NCBI GenBank assembly: GCA_002396665.1
Contig: DGYJ01000075.1
Location: 3,991 to 16,294 of the forward strand
Length of the DNA: 12,304 nt
DNA from: Bdellovibrionaceae bacterium UBA5009
GTDB taxonomy: Bacteria > Bdellovibrionota > Bdellovibrionia > Bdellovibrionales > Bdellovibrionaceae
Direction of reading: 5' to 3'
The notes beneath the pieces are model-generated. The model worked only from the letters and a program-made list of their open reading frames with translations, was not told the origin of the DNA and did no database searches. Of this stretch, positions 6,060-12,304 are shown piece by piece. How positions within the stretch are numbered: position 1 is the first letter of the stretch; every line of letters begins with the position of its first letter. Both the position numbers and the translations under genes were made by a program.

Positions 6060-8597
6060 ATGTCGTTTTTGTGGCGAATGATTTTTTTAATAATACTTTT
6101 TTTTGAACTGGTTGTGCACGCAGAATCAGGCTCTGTGTCTTATCAGGCATCGAGATCATTAACTAATGCCCTATTTGAAAGACCAATTAACACTTCATCT
6201 GTTGGTGCTGAACGTGCAAAGTACTGCCAGCAACTCTTCAGCCGTAATTGTACATTCAATTCAAGAACTGACAAGATTTGGAAGCAGACTTATCAAATTG
6301 TAGGTCAACAATGTATCCAAGAGCAGAAACAAAAAGGCTGTGACAAACTCTTGCAAGAACAGCCCGACGTCAAAGGACAAATGTTGGATTGCTCGCCCGT
6401 TGGAATTTGTATGCAGCAAGATAATTTGCTTAAAACTGCAGAGGCCATGAAAGGATGCTTTTGGAATGCACCACAGGCTTTCGATGAGGATATTGGTCAA
6501 CTTGTTGTTTCGCTACCTTCTGCAATAATAAATCAGTATCAGCAGTGCTATGGAAATCCAAAAGATTGGAAGACACTAGCTTTGCATGCATTGATTTGCC
6601 AAAATACAATGTACTACCAAATGAAATTAGGAAATTACATTGGGAATAATTACGACAAAATATATAGAGCAGGTCAGAAGTGGGTTTTAGATAAAGGAGT
6701 AAAGCTGCAGTGTTTTAGTCCGCGCGCACAGTCGCAATTGATTTGTTATGGAATATTAAGCGTGATTGCACCAATCAAAGTTCCTATGTTGAAAAATACT
6801 CCAAAGTGGCTAAAAAATATTTTTGAAAAAACTGAAAAGCCGCGCCCTGAGTTCGGACGTAAAATTGCACCTGTCGAGCCCCCTAAACCCCACCCATTCC
6901 GTGAGGAGTTACGAAGAACAGGGAGGCTGCCAACTGTTAAGAGTGCTACAGGTTTATCGTTGGCAGCTGCAGGGTCACGAGAGCTTGGTTCTGATGTAAA
7001 GCCTGCAGATGGTGGCTCGATGGCAAAAAGCCGACTGCTTGTACCTGGCAAAGAAACAGTTACTGCTTTAAAGCAAAGACTTTTACATTTTGATCCCACG
7101 ACTGACATCGAGCGACTCGATATGATTCAGTTTGTGAACACATCATCACAGCGTGGCGCAAAAGTCATCGATATAGAAAATACTGTAATGAAAGATTTGA
7201 ATGGTGTTTTAGATCAAGATGTTGTTACGTCGTTAACAAACCACCATAAGCTTTTGATAGATAAAAAATTTGAAACCCTTTTTGAAAAATATAAAGGTCA
7301 GTTAGATTTTAAGCAGTACAGCGATTTTAAAAGTCAAAGATTTGCTTTGATCCCCAAAAATGCCGCATGGAAGGCAACTGGTATTCCGCAAAATGTGATC
7401 AAAGAGTTCGAAAACGCATTCAAAGAAGCCAATGCTGAACTAGCCACAAAGGTGAAATCCATGGGTTTGGATCAAGAAATCGTTCGTAAAGCGAAGGCAT
7501 CTGGCATTTCGACAGATTTGGATTCAAAAAAATGGTTTCGTGCTGGTATTGACTCAAATGCCGACGAGGCCAATTGGAATTCGCGATTAAGTCGCGAACT
7601 TCCTAGCCAAGATGGGTTCGCAACCTCTGACCAGTCTGAAATTGTGCGCGCAAAAAGTAGCACTTTTAATCAGATCAACATTGCCCATCAATCCGTAGTG
7701 AATGAGCTGGGTTCGGGTTCGCCATTATTGCAGTCAAATTCTGGTGTTTTGTCATTAAAGTCAGATGTTTTTGATTTGCTCAAAAAAGCAAAGTACAACC
7801 CAGAAGAAATTAAAAAAAGTTTGCAGTTTTATTATCCTGGTTCGAATGTCAGTGACAAAGCTATTGAAGATTTGATTCAAACGGCCCAATTAACTGATCG
7901 TGTCCAGCCTAGTATTTGGCAAACAACCAGAACAGTTTCTTCTGTGGGCGAAGCGAAGCACGGAGCTTTACTGATTGATGTGACGGGAATGGGCGCTAAC
8001 AATGCAGAACAAGCACTTTTACAATCTGTAAAATGTTCTTCAGCATCACAGCTTTCGATTTGTGCGCGAATCGGAGAGCGCGAAGTGACTCGTGCATTTC
8101 AGGATAAAATGGCAAAAATTCGCGATGTGACTATCAAGCATTGTCGTGAAGTGAAAATATATTGTTCAATAACAATCTCTGGTGACGATGTCAGAATCAT
8201 TCCGCAAAATGGACCCTTGCCACAAGGATTCGCAAGGGAAAATTTAAATCGAATCAATCAGTCAATTGGTTCTGCCCAAATAAGACAAGCACAAATTCTT
8301 CCCAACGTACCTGCGGCTGCGCGCGTGGCTATTGGTCAAGATGGTGAAGCGATCGAAAAATATTTGCGAGAAAAACTTCGCAGAAGCGGCTTAGCAGAAA
8401 GATCGAAGCAAATGACTTTTAATATTTCCATGCGAACCACTCAAGAAAGCATAGGCCCGGTGCGAATTGAAATGTCAGGTGCTGGTGCAAATTCTCTAAC
8501 GGCTGCCGAAAGATCAGAAATGATTGCTATTCAAAGAGAGACCATTCGGCAATTCAATGCTGCAAGATCAGGTCGAAATTATCAATTTGTTCCATGA
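6060..8597 (+). CDS. Secreted cysteine-rich protein of unknown family, 845 aa
   Basis: I do not recognise this protein. It starts with a typical Sec signal peptide: basic/hydrophobic MSFLWRMIFLIILFFELVV, then VHA (19-21) with probable cleavage after Ala21. The mature N-terminal part (about 50-235) has 11 cysteines (56, 64, 85, 94, 111, 117, 133, 163, 180, 218, 229), suggesting disulfide bonds in the periplasm or outside. A proline/basic linker follows (about 258-292). A long cysteine-free middle (about 320-620) looks largely helical. The C-terminal part has four more cysteines (659, 668, 695, 702) and two similar segments, IDVTGMGANN (639-648) and IEMSGAGANS (803-812). No catalytic motif or membrane anchor stands out, and the cysteine count (15) is odd. 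The gene stands alone between opposite-strand neighbours and has a weak ribosome-binding site at ATG 6060; ATG 6078 is an alternative, but it shortens the signal peptide. Confidence 0.85.
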   Translation: MSFLWRMIFLIILFFELVVHAESGSVSYQASRSLTNALFERPINTSSVGAERAKYCQQLFSRNCTFNSRTDKIWKQTYQIVGQQCIQEQKQKGCDKLLQEQPDVKGQMLDCSPVGICMQQDNLLKTAEAMKGCFWNAPQAFDEDIGQLVVSLPSAIINQYQQCYGNPKDWKTLALHALICQNTMYYQMKLGNYIGNNYDKIYRAGQKWVLDKGVKLQCFSPRAQSQLICYGILSVIAPIKVPMLKNTPKWLKNIFEKTEKPRPEFGRKIAPVEPPKPHPFREELRRTGRLPTVKSATGLSLAAAGSRELGSDVKPADGGSMAKSRLLVPGKETVTALKQRLLHFDPTTDIERLDMIQFVNTSSQRGAKVIDIENTVMKDLNGVLDQDVVTSLTNHHKLLIDKKFETLFEKYKGQLDFKQYSDFKSQRFALIPKNAAWKATGIPQNVIKEFENAFKEANAELATKVKSMGLDQEIVRKAKASGISTDLDSKKWFRAGIDSNADEANWNSRLSRELPSQDGFATSDQSEIVRAKSSTFNQINIAHQSVVNELGSGSPLLQSNSGVLSLKSDVFDLLKKAKYNPEEIKKSLQFYYPGSNVSDKAIEDLIQTAQLTDRVQPSIWQTTRTVSSVGEAKHGALLIDVTGMGANNAEQALLQSVKCSSASQLSICARIGEREVTRAFQDKMAKIRDVTIKHCREVKIYCSITISGDDVRIIPQNGPLPQGFARENLNRINQSIGSAQIRQAQILPNVPAAARVAIGQDGEAIEKYLREKLRRSGLAERSKQMTFNISMRTTQESIGPVRIEMSGAGANSLTAAERSEMIAIQRETIRQFNAARSGRNYQFVP

Positions 8598-8611
8598 GCT
8601 CAATTGCTAGT

Positions 8612-9907
8612 TTAAAACAATCTTGAAAACCCATGGATCCAATACAATTCACCAATTTGTTGGGTTAATGCCATTCCGACCATGTACAACACAAAAATAA
8701 AATGAAAGCCTAATTTTATTTTTGCCCTTTGCTGCCAATCTTTTTTTAAGACTTGCCAGTATTCAAACAGACCTACGCCAGCAACCCAAGCCACAAAAAT
8801 TCCAACCTGCTTGCCTGTGAAGGCGTGAACATAGGCATGCTGACTCATGGCTGCGAACCAAGAAAAACTGGCGGCCAACAATACATAGGCAATTCTTAAA
8901 GATTCTGGGCTGTCTTTTTTCCATTTACGGCGTGCAAACCAAAACAAGGCTAGTACAGCAAAGCCCGGGATCATAAAAAATCTTTCCATGCGATTGATAA
9001 AAATCAACGGAAGCTCTAGATAATTTTTTAATGTCAATCCGCAGATGGCGGCGTCTGTGCACTGGTTGGTGCGATGAAGAAATGCTTCATTCATGTCTTG
9101 CAAAGCTTTATTCCAATCATCGAAGTACAAAGCATTAAAATAAAAATGCAAAACAAAACCAAAAATAAAACCGGCCGCGACAAAAATATTGGCCGAGTTA
9201 ATAATTTTTTTGAAATACGATTTTTCGTAAATCAGCCCGAAGCCAAAGGTGCAAACGGATAGAAAAACAATGGGTTCAAAGGAAATATTAGCAATGACAG
9301 CCGCAAATAGAAAAAAAACATAAAGAAGTGAAATTGGTTTTTTCGCATGAAAGTATCTTAAAAGCAGACTGACGAAGATCCATTTCAAAACTTCTTCAAA
9401 TGTGTGTTTATGAATGGTGTCGCCCCAGGCGATAAAATAATTTGAAGAAACGATAATACAGGCACTTAAAAAAGCAGCCTGCTGATTGTACTGCCATTTT
9501 TTTAAAAATGAAAAAATATAAAAAAAGAAAAAAACAGAAATCAGAATCGGAAATAATCTTAAAGTGCTTTCGTTTGTCGAGCCAACTATTTTGGACCACA
9601 AACCCATAAGCACATCAGGCAGCGCAGGGTAATGTGTGTAGGCAATTGGTGCTGTTCCAGGCAATGCTCCAGGGCCTTTGTAAAAATGCATGGGGCGTAG
9701 TTTCGACGCCCAAAATCCGAAGTCATTAAAATACAAAACCGCCGAGTAGGTGTTGATATCACTGTACTCGTCACCACGAATAAAAGATCTTCCACCTTGG
9801 GGATCATTCATGGGAATCAAAAAAGTACGGGTTAAAATAAGACTGAATGATAAAATAAAAAAACCGATAAGGATCCATTTTTTATTTTTATCCATAAATT
9901 TAAGCAT
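8612..9907 (-). CDS. GT-C fold integral-membrane glycosyltransferase (ArnT/PMT-like)
   Basis: A 431-residue polytopic inner-membrane protein with an N-terminal membrane segment (about 11-30), then a large extracytoplasmic loop, then many hydrophobic segments (roughly ten or more in total). This is the layout of GT-C enzymes of the PMT/ArnT type, which use a polyprenyl-phosphate sugar donor on the periplasmic side. The first loop carries the acidic motif RGDEYSD (44-50), where these families keep their catalytic acidic residue, and YTHYPALPDVLMG (90-102), a variant of the common T-H-x-P-x-L segment. Donor and acceptor are unknown; lipid A, O-glycan or protein would all fit. ATG 9907 is preceded by GAAGG (9918-9914) at 6 bases and overlaps the GT9 stop by 8 bases, so the two are probably coupled. 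It converges with the secreted-protein gene, 14 bases away, with no clear terminator between them. Confidence 0.82.
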   Translation of the reverse strand: MLKFMDKNKKWILIGFFILSFSLILTRTFLIPMNDPQGGRSFIRGDEYSDINTYSAVLYFNDFGFWASKLRPMHFYKGPGALPGTAPIAYTHYPALPDVLMGLWSKIVGSTNESTLRLFPILISVFFFFYIFSFLKKWQYNQQAAFLSACIIVSSNYFIAWGDTIHKHTFEEVLKWIFVSLLLRYFHAKKPISLLYVFFLFAAVIANISFEPIVFLSVCTFGFGLIYEKSYFKKIINSANIFVAAGFIFGFVLHFYFNALYFDDWNKALQDMNEAFLHRTNQCTDAAICGLTLKNYLELPLIFINRMERFFMIPGFAVLALFWFARRKWKKDSPESLRIAYVLLAASFSWFAAMSQHAYVHAFTGKQVGIFVAWVAGVGLFEYWQVLKKDWQQRAKIKLGFHFIFVLYMVGMALTQQIGELYWIHGFSRLF

Positions 9908-11177
9908 ATCGAACCTTCATGACTAATGACCTCGGGGCAACTTCGTCTGGATAATAAGCCCATACCTTTGTCGTTCGTGAAGACAATTCTTTAGGCTGAT
10001 TTTTTTTTGCAAGAATTTCGTTTATTTTTTCAATTGTCGTTTGCATGCTTTTGCTATGATCCATGCAAAAATTTTGTCCAAGGCATGGCGGCGTTTCAGT
10101 AAAATGAACACAGGGCGAGCAGTGCACATTTTGGCTGATGATGATTTCATTTATTGGCAAAGGTCGAAGTAATGATTCTGGTGATGTAGGGCCCCAAAAA
10201 CTTGCTGATGATACCCCGAGCAGCCGTGACAAATGAATCAATGCGGAATCAATTCCAATAAAAAAATCACTTCGCTGGATGCAGCGAAGTGAAGTCGCTA
10301 GATCAATTTGCCCACAAAGGCTGAGGACGCGATTTTGATGCATTCCAATTTGTGGTTTTAATCTATCTGCAATGATTTGATCATCTTTTCCACCTAAGAA
10401 CAGAAAAACCAGATTCGGATTTCGTTCAAGCAGGCTTTGCATCAACTGCAGCCATAATTTGTCAGGTAATTGTCTTTCAATGGCTAAGTCTGAACATCCA
10501 ATGCCAAGAGTAATTATTTTTTTGTTTTCAATGGCTGGTAAGAAAGAAGATGGAATGCTTTTTTTTGCGACCAATTCCGAAATATACTTTTGGCTATTTG
10601 GCAAAGTGACATCGCTGATGCCAAACAGTCCTAATATAGAATCATAGACCTCTGAAAGATTTTTAACAGAATTCACGTAAAGGGCGTGGGTATAAAGTCG
10701 CTTCCGCCAAAGGGAATTGTGGTTGATTAAGCCAATTCGATTTTTAACCAAGGCAAGTGTTGTAAATACAGTGGTCAGTCTAGAATGTATTTCTAAATCA
10801 ATGGTAACATCGGCAGTGCTTGCCAGCCAAAATAGTAATTTCAAACCACTGGTGATCATTTGGAATAAGCTTTGATCCTGGACAGTTTGGATATTATCAA
10901 AAAGTTCGTAGGACTTTGCAAAGTGCAAAATACTACGATTACAAATCAAAGAGATCTTTATTCCGGGATATTTTTCACGAAGTCCAAGCACAGTTGGAAA
11001 AAGCATAGAAAGGCTTCCACCGCCAAGCATCTTAATAAAGACGATGTGTTTTGGTTTGTCCAAATGGTGATTTCGTCGAAGTAAAACGGCAGCAAGGCGT
11101 ACAAAAGGGTAAGTTGCAAGTATCAGCGTGCCGCCGACCCAGAAGTCGATTTCTTTTTTTAAATTCAGTTTCACCAT
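9900..11177 (-). CDS. GT9 family (heptosyltransferase-like) glycosyltransferase
   Basis: A 425-residue protein with the two-domain GT-B layout of ADP-heptose:LPS heptosyltransferases (GT9). The first domain starts at HIVFIKMLGGGSLSMLFP (44-61). The nucleotide-sugar domain has ITLGIGCSD (222-230), LVFLFLGGKDD (256-266), the family signature FIGIDSALIHLSRLLG (306-321) and FWGPTSP (327-333). A four-cysteine cluster follows (353, 356, 365, 371), as in a subset of GT9 proteins. Where WaaC/WaaF have S-x-G-D-x-x-H this protein has GGGSLSM, so the usual catalytic aspartate is replaced by Ser55. I chose ATG 11177 because it begins directly with the conserved N-terminal helix. An in-frame TTG at 11273 would add 32 unremarkable residues, has no ribosome-binding site and would leave almost no room for the divergent cpaF signals. 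The likely role is transfer of heptose or a related sugar in a surface glycan, with the coupled GT-C enzyme downstream. Confidence 0.85.
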   Translation of the reverse strand: MVKLNLKKEIDFWVGGTLILATYPFVRLAAVLLRRNHHLDKPKHIVFIKMLGGGSLSMLFPTVLGLREKYPGIKISLICNRSILHFAKSYELFDNIQTVQDQSLFQMITSGLKLLFWLASTADVTIDLEIHSRLTTVFTTLALVKNRIGLINHNSLWRKRLYTHALYVNSVKNLSEVYDSILGLFGISDVTLPNSQKYISELVAKKSIPSSFLPAIENKKIITLGIGCSDLAIERQLPDKLWLQLMQSLLERNPNLVFLFLGGKDDQIIADRLKPQIGMHQNRVLSLCGQIDLATSLRCIQRSDFFIGIDSALIHLSRLLGVSSASFWGPTSPESLLRPLPINEIIISQNVHCSPCVHFTETPPCLGQNFCMDHSKSMQTTIEKINEILAKKNQPKELSSRTTKVWAYYPDEVAPRSLVMKVRYA

Positions 11178-11294
11178 CGACTCTAGATTAAAGTCCAGCT
11201 TCACAAAAGGCAATGACTGATTCGCAGAATGCGAATTTGAATTGAGGAGTTTGTCTGGTGAAGCCAATGTCAATCTGTGGTGAATTCAAGGCCA
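11178..11294. promoter_or_regulatory. Divergent spacer between GT9 gene and cpaF
   Basis: A 117-bp spacer, if the GT9 gene starts at 11177. It contains a perfect 6-bp inverted repeat, ATTCGC/GCGAAT (11220-11225 and 11231-11236), with a 5-base loop: a possible operator or chance. For the GT9 gene, TTTAAT (11192-11187) resembles a -10 box (5 of 6), with TTGCCT (11213-11208) as a poor -35 at a short 15-base distance. For cpaF, AAGG (11288-11291) lies 3 bases before ATG 11295. All are weak. Confidence 0.3.
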
Positions 11295-12304
11295 ATGTCT
11301 ATTGAATTAAAGTCACAAAATTCCGATATCGATTCCATGAGTAATCCTAATTCAGGTGCAAGATCTGCCCCGGCAAAAGATTGGCGTTTCGAGGCTGCCC
11401 CGATTCGTCGACTATTAGCCGACCCCACAATTTCAGAAATTATGATCAACCGTTTTGATCGTATTTTTATTGAGAGGGGTGGTGTGATTGAAGAGACAGA
11501 TTGTCGCTTTGATGATGCTGAAAATTTATTACGACTTGCTCAAGCCATTGCCGTGAGCATTGGTAAAGAACTGAATCGAAGTCATCCCATTTTTGATGGA
11601 AGACTGCCTGATGGATCGCGAATTAATATTGCAATTCCGCCGATTTCACTTGAAGGGGCCACATTGACGATTCGCAAATTTAACCCCATCAAGTTGAATC
11701 ATGCCCAGTTGGTTCAAGCAGGTTCTTTTGACGAAAAAATTCTTTATTTTTTAAATCAAGCCGTGATTCAGAAATTGAATATTGTTGTCAGCGGTGGAAC
11801 TGGTAGTGGTAAAACGACGTTGCTGAACATGTTGACGCAATTTATTTCTCCGAAAGAACGTTTGGTTACAATCGAAGACACGGCCGAATTGCAAGTGAAT
11901 GTTAAAAACAGTGTGCGCTTGGAATCTAAAATCTCTACCCACAGCGAAGGCGCATCGATCACGATGCAGGATTTATTAAAATACTCTTTGCGTATGCGGC
12001 CTGATCGAATTTTAGTTGGCGAATGCCGTGGTGGTGAAGCTTGGGATATGCTGCAAGCTATGAACACTGGTCACAAAGGAAGCATGACAACTTTACATGC
12101 AAATTCAGCTTTTGATGCTTTAAGAAGAATAGAAAATATGATTATGCGCGCAGGCCTTGATGTGCCGTTGAATATGATAAAAGAGGACATCTCGCAGACT
12201 GTGGACATAGTTATTCAGGCAGACCGTTGTGGTGATGGAAAACGGCGGATCGTTGAAATTCTTGAAGTCAGTGGCCGAGATGGCGAAGAATATCAAACCC
12301 TAAG
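11295..12304 (+). CDS. cpaF: CpaF/TadA-type secretion ATPase, C-terminus cut by window edge
   Basis: Hexameric cytoplasmic ATPase of the type II/IV secretion superfamily, CpaF branch, which powers Tad/Flp pilus assembly. I translated 336 uninterrupted codons. Motifs numbered from ATG 11295: N-domain PTISEIMINRFDRIFIERGG; HPIFDGRLPDGSRINIAIPP and LTIRKFNP before the ATPase core; Walker A GGTGSGKTT (167-175); IEDTAELQ Asp-box region; RMRPDRILVGECRGGEAWD with catalytic-type Glu243; MNTGHKGSMTTLHANS with His-box His268. All nucleotide-binding elements are intact. Only about 45 residues precede the conserved N-domain, fewer than the roughly 60-100 I recall in typical CpaF, so the N-terminal helical region is reduced. 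ATG 11295 has AAGG close upstream; ATG 11337 gives a protein 14 residues shorter, and GTG 11280 is possible. The gene is divergent from the glycosyltransferases. Other Tad genes (tadB, tadC) would be expected to the right. Confidence 0.94.
   Translation, partial: MSIELKSQNSDIDSMSNPNSGARSAPAKDWRFEAAPIRRLLADPTISEIMINRFDRIFIERGGVIEETDCRFDDAENLLRLAQAIAVSIGKELNRSHPIFDGRLPDGSRINIAIPPISLEGATLTIRKFNPIKLNHAQLVQAGSFDEKILYFLNQAVIQKLNIVVSGGTGSGKTTLLNMLTQFISPKERLVTIEDTAELQVNVKNSVRLESKISTHSEGASITMQDLLKYSLRMRPDRILVGECRGGEAWDMLQAMNTGHKGSMTTLHANSAFDALRRIENMIMRAGLDVPLNMIKEDISQTVDIVIQADRCGDGKRRIVEILEVSGRDGEEYQTL

Noticed and set aside
6746..7108. Minus-strand open frame of 120 codons inside the secreted-protein gene
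   Set aside because: No ribosome-binding site and no recognisable features; the plus-strand frame is continuous across it and has a signal peptide at its start.
8598..8665. Possible terminator between the convergent secreted-protein and GT-C genes
   Set aside because: The 14-base spacer has no stem, and the AACCCA/TGGGTT repeat to its right has a long imperfect loop, lies in coding sequence and has no U-run.
11178..11273. N-terminal extension of the GT9 gene from a TTG at 11273
   Set aside because: No ribosome-binding site, 32 residues without family resemblance, and it would leave about 21 bases between divergent start codons. The TTG is also part of TTGACA (11273-11268), a perfect -35 hexamer, but without a matching -10 box I do not call a promoter.

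Overview
The window (about 40% G+C by eye) comes from the chromosome of a Gram-negative bacterium. Tightly packed genes, mixed strands, a Tad/Flp-type CpaF ATPase, LPS-style glycosyltransferases, an animal-type NADP isocitrate dehydrogenase and a large secreted orphan protein would fit a low-GC member of the Bdellovibrionota. That placement is inference from gene content, not from a marker gene.

Layout. Minus strand, read from right to left: srkA (stress-response kinase, 5955-4999), icd (isocitrate dehydrogenase, 4928-3702), an MFS_3/EntS-like exporter (3623-2331), a two-domain GNAT-like acyltransferase (2334-1165) and a LuxE-like acyl-protein synthetase (1168 to the left edge, incomplete). 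The last three are joined by two ATGA stop/start overlaps and look like one translationally coupled cassette for activating, transferring and exporting an acyl compound. A GC-rich imperfect hairpin without a U-tract lies between icd and the exporter. Plus strand: a divergent 104-bp spacer, then a single 845-codon gene (6060-8597) for a signal-peptide-bearing, cysteine-rich protein that I cannot assign to a family. Minus strand again: a GT-C integral-membrane glycosyltransferase (9907-8612) overlapping by 8 bp the end of a GT9 heptosyltransferase-like gene (11177-9900), probably acting together on a cell-surface glycan or glycolipid. Plus strand, to the right edge: a cpaF/tadA-type secretion ATPase (from 11295, incomplete), divergent from the glycosyltransferase pair.

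No tRNA, rRNA, CRISPR array, insertion sequence or phage gene was seen, and no gene-free stretch exceeds 300 bases. The longest spacers are the two divergent ones (5956-6059 and 11178-11294). The most promising material for new biology is the LuxE/GNAT/MFS cassette, which has no luciferase genes in the visible part, and the 845-residue secreted orphan.
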